Source: Actinomycetales bacterium (GTDB lineage Bacteria > Actinomycetota > Actinomycetes > Actinomycetales > Cellulomonadaceae). From it: a stretch of DNA of 64,000 nt. The DNA lies in NCBI GenBank assembly GCA_020444245.1, contig JAHLLI010000008.1, positions 144,006 through 208,005 of the forward strand, read 5' to 3'. The translations under genes were made by a program, and so were the position numbers. The notes under the pieces were generated by a model. It saw only the letters and a list, made by a program, of their open reading frames with translations. It made no database searches and was not told where the DNA came from. Below are positions 44,202 to 52,785 of this stretch, in pieces (the first letter of the stretch is position 1; every line of letters begins with the position of its first letter).

Positions 44202-45721
44202 GCTCCGCACGCATCGTCCTCAACCCGGACGCCGTCATCGGCGCGATCAACCCACGGATCTTCGGCTCGTTCATCGAGCACCTGGGGCGCGCGGTGTACG
44301 GCGGGATCTACGAGCCCGGGCACCCGCTCGCCGACGACCGCGGCTTCCGCCGCGACGTGGTCGCCCTGGTCAAGGAGCTCGGTGTGTCCGCGATCCGCTA
44401 CCCGGGCGGGAACTTCGTGTCCGGGTTCAGGTGGGAGGACTCCGTCGGCCCACGCGAGCACCGCCCGCGTCGGCTCGACCTCGCCTGGCACAGCGTGGAG
44501 ACCAACGAGATCGGGCTCCACGAGTTCCAGGACTGGCTGGACCTGGTCGGCAGCGAGCTCATGCTCGCGGTGAATCTCGGCACGAGGGGGACGGCCGAGG
44601 CACTCGACCTCCTCGAGTACGCCAACCTCGACCGCGGCAGCACCCGTAGCGACCAGCGCGCGGCCGACGGCCGGCCCGACCCGTTCGACGTACGGATCTG
44701 GTGCCTGGGCAACGAGATGGACGGGCCGTGGCAGCTGGGGCACCGCTCCGCGGAGGACTACGGCAAGCTCGCGGCGCAGACGGCCCGAGCGATGAAGGCG
44801 TTCGACCCGGACCTCGAGCTCGTCGCGTGCGGCTCGTCGAGCTCGGCCATGCCGACGTTCCTCGAGTGGGAGCGCACGGTCCTGCGGGAGTCCTACGACG
44901 CCGTGGACTACATCTCCTGCCACGCCTACTACGAGAACGACGGCGACCTCGGCAGCTTCCTGGCCTCCGGAGTCGACATGGACGGCTTCATCCGGAACGT
45001 CGCCGCGGTGGCCGACGCCGTGCAGGCCGAGCGCGGGTCGGACAAGCGGATCGACATCTCGTTCGACGAGTGGAACATCTGGTACAACACCCGCTTCGAG
45101 AACGTCGACAAGATCGCCGGGGTCGACAACTGGCCCGTCGCGCCGCGCCTGCTCGAGGACGTGTACTCGGTCGCCGACGCGGTCGTCTTCGGCAGCCTGC
45201 TCATCACCCTGCTGAGCCACGCCGACCGGGTCACGAGTGCCTCCCTGGCCCAGCTGGTCAACGTCATCGCGCCGATCATGACCGAGCCCGGGGGCCCCGC
45301 GTGGCGCCAGACGACGTTCTTCCCGTTCGCCGAGACCTCGCGCCATGCGGGGCCCGTCGCCCTCGACGTCTCGCTGACCTCGGACACCTACGAGACCGAG
45401 CGATTCGGGACCGTCGATGTCGTGACGGCCGTCGCCACGTACGACCAGACATCAGGGTCGACGGCCGTGTTCGCGGTCAACCGCAGGATCGATGGCCCGA
45501 CGACCCTCGAGATCGATGTCTCGGCACTGCCGGGGCCGGTGCGGGCGGATGCGGTCTCGTTGTTCGATGACGACCTCGACGCGGCGAACACGGCCGAGGA
45601 CCCGGAGCGGGTCCGGCTGAGGCCCACCGTCCCGGTCTCGCGAACGGACGACCTGATCCGGATCGACCTTCCCGCGGTGTCGTGGACGCGGGTGCTCCTG
45701 CTGCCGGCCGGGCGCGGCTAG
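44198..45721 (+). CDS. abfA: alpha-L-arabinofuranosidase, GH51
   Basis: A 507-residue intracellular retaining arabinofuranosidase. The barrel shows FGSFIEHLGRAVYGGIYEPG, AIRYPGGNFVSGFRWEDSVGP, the acid/base Glu173 in WCLGNEMDGPWQ and the nucleophile Glu291 in DISFDEWNIWYN. Both positions are within three of the Glu175/Glu294 pair known from Geobacillus AbfA. A C-terminal jelly-roll domain follows from about residue 375. It would release arabinose from imported arabino-oligosaccharides and it defines the operon's probable substrate. Confidence 0.95.
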   Translation: MSSARIVLNPDAVIGAINPRIFGSFIEHLGRAVYGGIYEPGHPLADDRGFRRDVVALVKELGVSAIRYPGGNFVSGFRWEDSVGPREHRPRRLDLAWHSVETNEIGLHEFQDWLDLVGSELMLAVNLGTRGTAEALDLLEYANLDRGSTRSDQRAADGRPDPFDVRIWCLGNEMDGPWQLGHRSAEDYGKLAAQTARAMKAFDPDLELVACGSSSSAMPTFLEWERTVLRESYDAVDYISCHAYYENDGDLGSFLASGVDMDGFIRNVAAVADAVQAERGSDKRIDISFDEWNIWYNTRFENVDKIAGVDNWPVAPRLLEDVYSVADAVVFGSLLITLLSHADRVTSASLAQLVNVIAPIMTEPGGPAWRQTTFFPFAETSRHAGPVALDVSLTSDTYETERFGTVDVVTAVATYDQTSGSTAVFAVNRRIDGPTTLEIDVSALPGPVRADAVSLFDDDLDAANTAEDPERVRLRPTVPVSRTDDLIRIDLPAVSWTRVLLLPAGRG

Positions 45722-45842
45722 CGCGGGCCACCGGGTGAGCGCCTGACGGGGACCCGCAGCAGCCGACGCGGAGCGCGAAGCCGCAGGTCAAGACGTCGTC
45801 TCCGCAGGTCAGGCGCTGCTCCTGGTAGTGTCCCGGCGACCT

Positions 45843-45931
45843 GGAGGGCTGGCTGAGCGGCCTAAGGCGACGGTCTTGAAAACCGTTGGTGCGCCAACAC
45901 GCACCCGGGGGTTCGAATCCCCCGCCCTCCG
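45843..45931 (+). tRNA. tRNA-Ser (anticodon TGA)
   Basis: An 89-base cloverleaf: acceptor GGAGGGC pairs GCCCTCC, discriminator G at 45931, anticodon loop CTTGAAA, a long variable arm typical of serine tRNA, and GTTCGAATC in the T arm. CCA is not encoded. It reads UCA and neighbouring codons. Confidence 0.95.
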
Positions 45932-45999
45932 CCGGGTGGTGGGGGTCGGCGCGTGTTGCGGCGGGTGACGGCGACCGGCCCCGGCGTGGCCCCACCCCC

Positions 46000-46005
46000 T
46001 AGGCT
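46000..46005 (+). promoter_or_regulatory. TAGGCT -10 element of a leaderless gene
   Basis: TAGGCT lies seven bases before GTG 46013, with no ribosome-binding site. This supports 46013 as the start of the flippase-like gene. Confidence 0.5.
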
Positions 46006-46012
46006 GACGCGG

Positions 46013-47113
46013 GTGTCGTCCTCGGAGTCGTCGACGCCCGCCGACCGCGTCGGTGCCGCCATGACGCGGCGCCGGCGGCTCGCCATCGCGATCGTGGTGC
46101 GCGCCGTGCTGTGGGCCGCGCTGGCCGGGATCCTCTGGTACGTGGTCCGCGTGCTGCGCAACGTGGACTGGGCGGCGGTCGGTCACGCGCTGGGCCAGCT
46201 GAGCTGGTGGCAGGTGCTGGCGCTGCTCGGGCTCGTCGCGGTGCGCCAGCTCTTCTCCTCGACGCCGCTGGCGCTGTTCACCCGCGGGCTGGGGATCCGT
46301 CGGGCGGCGGCCAACGACCTGGTCGGTGTGCTGGTGGCGACCGTGACGCCGGCACCGGCCGACATCGTGGCCCGGGGTGCCCTGTTCCGGGCCTGGGGGA
46401 TCGACGTCCCTCGGGGGCTCGCCGGCCTGGTGCTCAACTCGGTGCTGTTCTACGCGGTGCGGCTGTCCATGCCGCTGGCCGGGGCGATCCTCATGCTCTG
46501 GACCGTCGGCGACGAGACCGCCGTCGGGTGGACCGCGGTGTTCTCGACGCTCGCGGCGGTGGTCATCGTCGTGGCTCTGGTGGTGGTGTTCCGCGGGTCG
46601 TCGTCGGCGGGCGCCCTGGGGCGGTTCCTCGGCCGGCTGGCTCGCCGGATCCGGCCGACGTTCCCCGGCCCGGACGAGCTGGAGGCGAAGCTCGTCGAGT
46701 TCCACGGCAACGTGTCCGACCGGTGGGAGCGCTACTGGGGCTGGGCCTCGGGCTCGCTGGTCGTGATGGGGGGCGTCGAGGCGCTCATCCTGGTCACGGC
46801 CCTGCGGTTCCTGGGCGTGCCGCCCTCGGAGGCGCCGCTGCTGGTGATCGTGGCCTCGTTCCTGTCGATGTACCTGCTCATGGCCACGCCGTTCCTCGGG
46901 CTCGGCGTGCTGGATGCGGCGGTGGTCGCGCTGATCGCGTCCCGCAGCACCGCCGACCCCGCGGCCCTGGTGGCCGGGATGATCGTCTGGCGGGTGTGCA
47001 TCCAGCTGGTGCCGCTGATCGCCGGGCTCGCGCCGCTGGTGGAGCTGCGCCGGCTGCGCGGCGCGGACTCCGACGCGGAAGCGGGCCCCGCGGAGGCCGC
47101 CACCGAGGCCTGA
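46013..47113 (+). CDS. lysylphosphatidylglycerol synthase TM-region (flippase-like) protein
   Basis: A 366-residue membrane protein with about eight helices, of the UPF0104/AglD2 type that corresponds to the flippase half of MprF. Family features are the NVDWAAVGHALGQLSWWQVL opening and the helix containing RQLFSSTPLALFTRGLG. No catalytic synthase domain is attached, so it probably moves a lipid or glycolipid rather than making lysyl-PG. GTG 46013 is preferred because of the TAGGCT element; GTG 45953 and ATG 46061 are in-frame alternatives. It lies just after tRNA-Ser. Confidence 0.78.
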   Translation: MSSSESSTPADRVGAAMTRRRRLAIAIVVRAVLWAALAGILWYVVRVLRNVDWAAVGHALGQLSWWQVLALLGLVAVRQLFSSTPLALFTRGLGIRRAAANDLVGVLVATVTPAPADIVARGALFRAWGIDVPRGLAGLVLNSVLFYAVRLSMPLAGAILMLWTVGDETAVGWTAVFSTLAAVVIVVALVVVFRGSSSAGALGRFLGRLARRIRPTFPGPDELEAKLVEFHGNVSDRWERYWGWASGSLVVMGGVEALILVTALRFLGVPPSEAPLLVIVASFLSMYLLMATPFLGLGVLDAAVVALIASRSTADPAALVAGMIVWRVCIQLVPLIAGLAPLVELRRLRGADSDAEAGPAEAATEA

Positions 47114-47237
47114 GCCCCGCGGAGGCCGTCCCGGTACTGCGGCCGACCGGGGCGCCGCCGTGCACGCGTCGTCCAGCGGGCGGACGGTCCCGGCCCGGTC
47201 CTGGCCCGGTCGGGCGGTGACCGGCGAGGATGGGCTC

Positions 47238-48587
47238 ATGCCCTCCGAGTCGATCGAGCCGACCGTCGGCGCCGGTGCGCCGGCCGACGGCACCCCAGCG
47301 CCGGCGGGTGGTTCGCCCTCCGCGGTGCACCACGAGGACGCCCTCGAACCGGTCGAGCTGATCCGGATGTCGGGCACCGTGCTGCGGATGGGCAAGGCGA
47401 TGCTGTCCACGGGCCACGGCTCCTACCGGGTCAAGGCGGCGATGGCCCAGGTCGCCAAGTCGATCGGGATCGACCGGCACGAGGCGCACGTGACGTTGAC
47501 CGAGATCACCGCGACCTCGCACCGCGGGCCGATCTTCCGCACCGAGGTGGCCGAGGTCCGGACCATCGGCGTGAACGCCGACCGGCTCCAGGCGCTGTCC
47601 GACCTGGCCAACGGGATGCGGCCGGACACGTCGGTGGACGAGGTCAACCGCGAGCTCGACCGGATCGAGGCGAAGGCGCCGCTGTACGCGCCGGTGATCA
47701 ACGCCGCGTCGGCCGGAGTGGCTTGCGGCGCGTTCGCCTTCCTCAACAACGGTGGCTGGGTCGAGGTGGTGGGGGCGACGCTCGGCGCGGGGCTCGGCCA
47801 GTACTCGCGGCGCTGGCTGCTGCACCGCAAGGTCAACCAGTTCGGCGCGACGGTGGTCGCCGCCGCGCTGGCCTGCCTGGCCTACCTGGGGTTCGTGCTC
47901 GCGCTGGACGCCGTGGTGGTCGGGGCGGCGAGCCGGCACGAGGCGGGCTTCATCTCCTCGGTGCTGTTCCTGGTCCCCGGGTTCCCGCTGGTGACCGGTG
48001 CGCTCGACCTGGCGAGGGCCGACTTCTCCGCCGGGGTCGCGCGCCTCACGTACGCGCTGACGATCCTGACGTCAGCGGCGCTGTCGGTCTGGGCGGTGAC
48101 CCTCGCGACCGGGTTGGAGGCGGACCTGATCCCGCGGCCGGACCTCGACTGGTGGGTGATGGCGGGGTTGCGGGTGGTGGCGAGCTTCCTGGGCGTGCTC
48201 GGATTCGCGCTGATGTTCAACTCACCGGTGCGGATGGCGGTGTGGGCTGCGTCCATCGGGATGATCGCCAACGTGCTTCGGCTGTCCCTGGCCGACGGCG
48301 GGCTGGCGATCCAGGCCGCGACGATGGCGGCGACCGTGGTGGTCTCGCTGCTGGTCGCGGTGGTGGGCCCGCGCACCGGGATCCCGCGGACCGCACTGTC
48401 GGTGCCCGCCGTGGTGATCATGGTTCCCGGGGTGGCGGCGTACCGCGCGGTCGCGTCGTTCAACAACGGTCAGCTGGACGTGGCGCTCGCCGCCGGGAGC
48501 CAGGCGGCGTTCGTGGTGATCTGCATCGCGATGGGGCTGGCCGCGGGCCGGATCCTCACCGACCGGAGCTGGGGCTTCGAGCGCTGA
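47238..48587 (+). CDS. threonine/serine exporter family protein (ThrE type)
   Basis: A 449-residue protein with a soluble N-terminal portion (about 1-150) and ten or so membrane helices in two ThrE-type repeats (ThrE_1 about 40-280, ThrE_2 about 310-445). Recognisable elements are RMGKAMLSTGHGSYRVK, FLVPGFPLVTGALDLAR and VVIMVPGVAAYRAVASFNNGQ. Corynebacterium ThrE exports threonine and serine; a similar role is likely but the exact substrate is unproven. ATG 47238 has no strong ribosome-binding site. Its position next to the tRNA-Ser genes is probably chance. Confidence 0.88.
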   Translation: MPSESIEPTVGAGAPADGTPAPAGGSPSAVHHEDALEPVELIRMSGTVLRMGKAMLSTGHGSYRVKAAMAQVAKSIGIDRHEAHVTLTEITATSHRGPIFRTEVAEVRTIGVNADRLQALSDLANGMRPDTSVDEVNRELDRIEAKAPLYAPVINAASAGVACGAFAFLNNGGWVEVVGATLGAGLGQYSRRWLLHRKVNQFGATVVAAALACLAYLGFVLALDAVVVGAASRHEAGFISSVLFLVPGFPLVTGALDLARADFSAGVARLTYALTILTSAALSVWAVTLATGLEADLIPRPDLDWWVMAGLRVVASFLGVLGFALMFNSPVRMAVWAASIGMIANVLRLSLADGGLAIQAATMAATVVVSLLVAVVGPRTGIPRTALSVPAVVIMVPGVAAYRAVASFNNGQLDVALAAGSQAAFVVICIAMGLAAGRILTDRSWGFER

Positions 48588-48676
48588 GGTCGCGAGCGCC
48601 GCGGGCCGCCGGCGCTTTGCTCAGCGCTCGCGCCGACCGGTACCCTGACGGGCAGCCCGGAGCGATCCGGGGTCTT

Positions 48677-48767
48677 GGAGACGTCGCATAGTCAGGTCTA
48701 GTGCGCGGCCCTGCTAAGGCCGTGAGGGGGGCAACCTCCTCCGTGGGTTCAAATCCCACCGTCTCCG
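48677..48767 (+). tRNA. tRNA-Ser (anticodon GCT)
   Basis: A 91-base cloverleaf: acceptor GGAGACG pairs CGTCTCC, discriminator G at 48767, anticodon loop CTGCTAA, long variable arm, and GGTTCAAATCC in the T arm. CCA is not encoded. It reads AGC/AGU codons. Confidence 0.95.
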
Positions 48768-48851
48768 CTCCGAGTGCCCGGTCCCCCGGTGGGGCCGGGC
48801 ATCGTCGTCGGCGGGGCTGCCGTCCGCAGGCGCTGCTGGTCGAGGGTGCTG

Positions 48852-49466
48852 TCAGCGCCTCGCCGACGGTGGAGGTGGTGGGACGGGCCGGGGGCCCGGC
48901 GGCTGACCCGGCGGTCGGCCCGGCGGCTGGCCCGGCGGTCGGCCCGGCGGCTGGCCCTGCGGCGCGGGGCCGCCGGTCTGCTGACCGGCGAGGAGGCGGT
49001 TCAGGGCGCGCTCGGCCTCGTCCGCGGCGCGGGAGGCCTGGGCCTCGGCGCGGCGGTAGGCAGCCGTGGTCGCCTCGTCGCGCAGCACGGCCCGGACGAC
49101 CTCCGCGCCCAGCCGGGCGAGCAGCACGGCGCTCCGGGCCGCGGTGGCGAGCGCCGGCACGTCCGCGTCCGGGTGGACCCACAGGTGCGCGGTCACCGCG
49201 TCCCCGGCCGCGACCAGGGTGCACAGGTCGGGCCGGGTCGCGGCCACCTCGGTCATGGCGAGCGCGACCCGGGCGGCCACGTCCGCGTCCGGCGCCGGTG
49301 GGCAGGTGGTGGACGCTCGTACCAGCAGGGCGCCGGCGTCGGGCACCGCGCTCGCGGTGACGCCGTCGAACACCGCGGTGAGCGCGTCGTCGACCACGTG
49401 GAACTCGACGGGGCCGAACCGGACGCCCCCCAGGGTGCGCAGGGACTCGGGCAGGGGTGTCACCAT
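48852..49466 (-). CDS. unrecognised 204-residue protein, partner of the upstream membrane protein
   Basis: No family is recognised. The start MVTPLPESLRTLGGVRFGP is followed by a compact alpha/beta domain (to about residue 130), then an Ala/Arg/Glu-rich helix (about 135-170, AYRRAEAQASRAADEAERALN) and a Pro/Gly/Gln tail of PPGRPPGQ repeats. There is no signal peptide. ATG 49466 overlaps the stop of the large membrane protein gene by seven bases, so the two are translated together and probably work together. The first half could be a binding or adaptor domain for that protein. Confidence 0.7.
   Translation of the reverse strand: MVTPLPESLRTLGGVRFGPVEFHVVDDALTAVFDGVTASAVPDAGALLVRASTTCPPAPDADVAARVALAMTEVAATRPDLCTLVAAGDAVTAHLWVHPDADVPALATAARSAVLLARLGAEVVRAVLRDEATTAAYRRAEAQASRAADEAERALNRLLAGQQTGGPAPQGQPPGRPPGQPPGRPPGQPPGPRPVPPPPPSARR
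48907..48954. repeat. 24-bp tandem repeat coding the Pro/Gly/Gln tail
   Basis: Two identical 24-bp units (48907-48930 and 48931-48954) with partial copies on both sides, all inside the end of the 204-residue protein gene and in frame with it. Confidence 0.85.
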
Positions 49467-52099
49467 GACGCCAGCTCCTCCAGGCTCCGGACGGTCGGGG
49501 TGAATCGGGCGGGTGCGTGGCCGAACGGGGGCTCGACGGGCGGAGGCCCCAGGGTGGTCCGTCCCGACTGGGCCCACACCTGGCTGCACGACTCGTAGCG
49601 GGCGCGCAGCTCGTCGTACTCGGCGTGCAGGTTCTGCAACGCGCGGCGACGGTCCTTGGCGCGCTGCTCGTACTCGGCCTGGAAGTAGCGCACCCGGTTC
49701 TGCAGGAAGCGGACGCGGGCGTGCAGGGCGCCCAGGCGCGCCGCGTCGGCCTGGCTGGGGGTGAAGGCGAGGTCCGTGATCGCGCTGGCGAGCAACGAGA
49801 CCGTGCCGGCCGCGAGCGCCGTCACGGGCGTGACCGCGACCAGGAGCGGCGCGACGCCGGACGCCACCGAGGTCGCGGTGCCTGCCGCGTAGAGGTCGGT
49901 GGTCAGGCCGTAGGAGCGGGCCAGGGCGAGGAACTCGTCGAGGACGGGCCGGGCGGACGCGTCGGCGTCGGCCACCCGCTGGCCCCAGATGCGGGCCTCG
50001 TCGTCGAGCCGGGCGACGGTCTGCGCGACCTGGGCCGCACGGGAGTTGAACCGCCGCAGGTCCTCGGCGTAGCTGCCACAGGCGCCGGGTCGCGCCGGCT
50101 CGTAGTCCGGACGGTCGTGACCGAGACCGGACGGCGCCTCGTCGTCCCCGGTGGGAGCGGCCTGGTAGCCCTCCGGCGGCGCGTCGGCCAGCAGCGCGTC
50201 GACGGGGCCGAGGTCCAGGGCGGTGGCCGGGCAGATCCAGCCCTCGAGCGTGCCCATGGCCGCGACGTCGGCGTTGTAGGCCTGGACGTCGGCGCGCAGG
50301 GCGTCGACCTGGGGGATCAGCCGGCTCTCGAGCCAGGAGCGGTAGCGCTCGAGGCGGTCGACGGCGGCGGCGTAGCGCTGGGCCTCCAGGCGGGCCAGGT
50401 ACGCGGCCTCACCCGTGTAGGCGCTCTGCTCGGCGGCGTCGGACTGGCGCTGGGTGCTGTAGTTCGAGGCGAAGGTCGCCGCGGCGCCGAGGGCGGCGGG
50501 GCCCTTGGTGACCCCCAGCTCCAGCGGCCGGCGCAGGCCACGGGCCCACCGTGCGGCGTCCGGGAGGCGCCCGGCGCCCGAGGTCAGCGCTCCGGCCAGG
50601 CCCGTGCCGTAGCTCGTGGCGGCGAACGCTCGGCCCGGTGGGGTCTGGCCGGGCTCGAAGCTCGGTGAGGGCAGCGGGCCGGCACGGGTCTGGGCGATCA
50701 GCCCGATCGTGCCCTGGCGCTGACCGGCGAGCTGGGCGAGCGGCGCGTAGCGCGCGACCAGGGCGGCGCGGCGGGCGGTGAGCTCGTGGCACCGTTCGGA
50801 GTCCAGTGACGTGGCCTCGCGGGTTGGTGCCCAGCCCGCCGCGGCCGCGGCTGCGATCAGGGCCGCGGCGGCCACCGAGCCGCCGCCCACCACCCAGGCG
50901 ACGTTCGCGGCGCTCGACGGGGTGTCCAGGGTGGTGCCGCCCTGCACGTCGAAGCCGGGCTCGGTGGCGGTCGGCTGGTCCGTCGGGGTCTGCTGGGCGA
51001 GGTAGGCCTCGTACTCGGCGTCGCTGAGGCAGGCGAGCAGGTAGGTCAGGGCCGTCTTGCCGCCGCTGCCGGGGATCGGCTCACCGGTGGGGGTCTTGCG
51101 CGACTCGGTGATCGCGTGGGAGTAGTCCTCCTCGCGGCAGATCCCCTCCTGGGTGTAGTTGAGGCTGCCGTGCGCGGGCAGGGTGGTCTGGACACAGCCG
51201 TTGGCGGACATCCGGACCCAGTGGAAGCCCGGGGGACAGACCTCGTCGCCGTAGACGTCGGCGCGCTGGGCCGGCGCAGCGACGGCGCCCCCGGCCTGGA
51301 CGATCCCGGCGCCGAGCCAGGCGGTGCCGGCGATCCCGACGGCGAGGAGGATGAGCGCGGCGCCGCGTGGCGGAGCCGACCTCGCGCGTGGCGGACCGGG
51401 GGTCGGGCCGGGCGCCCGGGCGGGGGCGGTTCCGGCACGCCGCGCTCGCCTGCTGGGCTCGTCGAGGAGCGTCAGCACGAGCAGCGAGGCCGCCGCCCCG
51501 GCCAGCAGAGTCCGTCCGGTGGTGCCCTCGAGCGGCGTCTGCTGTGCGGGGGTGAGGCCGATGATCGCGCCGATGTCGGCCAGCGATCCGTGCACCAGCC
51601 AGAACGTCAGGACCACCGGGAGCGTCCCGGCGGCGACGGCGCGCAGCCAGCGGGGCAGGACGCGGTTGCGTACCCGGGCGATCGGGGCGAGCGCCGGTGC
51701 GCCGCGCCGGCCCACCCAGGCCAACGTCCCGGCGGCCACGGCGGGCACCGCTGCGGTGAGCAGAGCGGTCGGGATGGTCGCGGCGCCGCGCCAGCGCAGC
51801 ACGAGGCCCGCGGCGAGTGGGACGACTGCGAGCAGCACGCGCAGCCAGGGTCGGCGGCTCAGCCCGAGGCGCGAGCCGAGCCTGCCGAGCGCGGGTGCGG
51901 CGAGCAGCCCGAGCAGGGCGGCTCCCGCGATGCCGAGCGCGACCCGCAGGTCGCGGTGCAGCTGCCAGTCGACCACCGCGAGGACTCCGCCGAGCAGCAG
52001 CACGTGGATGGAGCCGAGCACACGTCGGATGCCCCGAGGGCGACCGGGCTGGCGGACCCGGCCACGGGTCGGGCGCGGCGCTGCCTCGGCGCGGCGCAT
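49460..52099 (-). CDS. unrecognised 879-residue membrane/coiled-coil protein
   Basis: No known family is recognised. An N-terminal block of about six helices (about 28-210) is followed by a Pro/Arg-rich stretch, helix 7 (about 245-270) and a cysteine-bearing segment (about 285-400, CPPGFHWVRMSANGC and two further Cys) likely outside the cell. Then comes helix 8 (about 405-425) and a long helical, coiled-coil-like region. A hydrophobic hairpin (about 740-785) and a charged C-terminal coiled coil complete it. ATG 52099 is 164 bases from the divergent OsmC gene. Its stop overlaps the start of the 204-residue protein gene by seven bases. The layout suggests a surface or secretion-related scaffold, but the function is unknown. 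Confidence 0.75.
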   Translation of the reverse strand: MRRAEAAPRPTRGRVRQPGRPRGIRRVLGSIHVLLLGGVLAVVDWQLHRDLRVALGIAGAALLGLLAAPALGRLGSRLGLSRRPWLRVLLAVVPLAAGLVLRWRGAATIPTALLTAAVPAVAAGTLAWVGRRGAPALAPIARVRNRVLPRWLRAVAAGTLPVVLTFWLVHGSLADIGAIIGLTPAQQTPLEGTTGRTLLAGAAASLLVLTLLDEPSRRARRAGTAPARAPGPTPGPPRARSAPPRGAALILLAVGIAGTAWLGAGIVQAGGAVAAPAQRADVYGDEVCPPGFHWVRMSANGCVQTTLPAHGSLNYTQEGICREEDYSHAITESRKTPTGEPIPGSGGKTALTYLLACLSDAEYEAYLAQQTPTDQPTATEPGFDVQGGTTLDTPSSAANVAWVVGGGSVAAAALIAAAAAAGWAPTREATSLDSERCHELTARRAALVARYAPLAQLAGQRQGTIGLIAQTRAGPLPSPSFEPGQTPPGRAFAATSYGTGLAGALTSGAGRLPDAARWARGLRRPLELGVTKGPAALGAAATFASNYSTQRQSDAAEQSAYTGEAAYLARLEAQRYAAAVDRLERYRSWLESRLIPQVDALRADVQAYNADVAAMGTLEGWICPATALDLGPVDALLADAPPEGYQAAPTGDDEAPSGLGHDRPDYEPARPGACGSYAEDLRRFNSRAAQVAQTVARLDDEARIWGQRVADADASARPVLDEFLALARSYGLTTDLYAAGTATSVASGVAPLLVAVTPVTALAAGTVSLLASAITDLAFTPSQADAARLGALHARVRFLQNRVRYFQAEYEQRAKDRRRALQNLHAEYDELRARYESCSQVWAQSGRTTLGPPPVEPPFGHAPARFTPTVRSLEELASW

Positions 52100-52263
52100 G
52101 CCTCCACGCTGTCGTGAGGCCCTCCATGGGGCCAGGGTCCAAGGTCATGATCGGGCGGGGTTGCGCTTCGGCGTGGCGCCGCCGGGTGGGCGGAGCCGGC
52201 GCCGTGCGCGGTTGTGCGGTGTGCGACGGGCATGGCCGGTGACCTCTGCGCAAGGATGGTGCG

Positions 52264-52707
52264 ATGACCGCACACCCCGAGCCCGGCCCCGGCGAGGTCC
52301 TGGTCCGCGAGACCCCCGCGGGCCTGTACACCCAGGAGGTGCGCGTGGGCGCGCACACGTGGGTCTCCGACGAGCCGCCGTCGGCCGGCGGCGACGACGC
52401 GGGTCCGGCGCCCTACGACCTGCTCGGTGCCGCGCTGGGCGCGTGCATCTCGATGACGCTTCGGATGTACGCCGATCGCAAGGGGTGGCCGGTGGAGTCG
52501 ATCTCCGTGCTCGTCGGGCGCGAGAAGGTCAAGGTCGCCTCGGACACGGGCACGCCGACCATGCGCGACCGGTTCGCGTGCACGCTCACGCTGACCGGCG
52601 ACCTGTCCGACGAGCAGCGCGCTCGCATGCTCGAGATCGCCGATCGGTGCCCGGTGCACCGCACGCTCGAGTACGGCGCGCTGTTCGACACCCGGCTCGC
52701 GGGGTAG
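52264..52707 (+). CDS. OsmC family protein
   Basis: A 147-residue OsmC/Ohr-fold protein. The two redox-active cysteines are in LGAALGACISMTLRMYADRKGW and IADRCPVHRTLE. The family reduces organic hydroperoxides with the paired Cys. OsmC and YhfA-like subgroups cannot be separated with confidence, so no symbol is given. AAGGA lies eight bases before the ATG. It is divergent from the large membrane protein gene and probably monocistronic. Confidence 0.9.
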   Translation: MTAHPEPGPGEVLVRETPAGLYTQEVRVGAHTWVSDEPPSAGGDDAGPAPYDLLGAALGACISMTLRMYADRKGWPVESISVLVGREKVKVASDTGTPTMRDRFACTLTLTGDLSDEQRARMLEIADRCPVHRTLEYGALFDTRLAG

Positions 52708-52785
52708 GCGCGCCACCGGACCCTGCGGCCGGTCGCCGGGCGAGCCGGGCTGACCACTCTCGGACGACGAGTCGCCGCCCGGCCG

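Noticed and set aside
45775..45815. Two copies of CCGCAGGTCA after the GH51 gene.
   Set aside because: A ten-base direct repeat is too short to call an attachment or insertion footprint, and no element lies between the copies.
45809..47410. A minus-strand frame including a GFEPPGACWRTNGFQDRRL stretch.
   Set aside because: That peptide comes from reading through the complement of tRNA-Ser, a common annotation artefact. The same applies to the frames over 48677-48767 (VGFEPTEEV) and 54498-54570 (RRDSNPQPSDP).
48907..48954. Short tandem repeats considered as a CRISPR array.
   Set aside because: The 24-bp units are adjacent with no spacers and encode an in-frame Pro/Gly tail.
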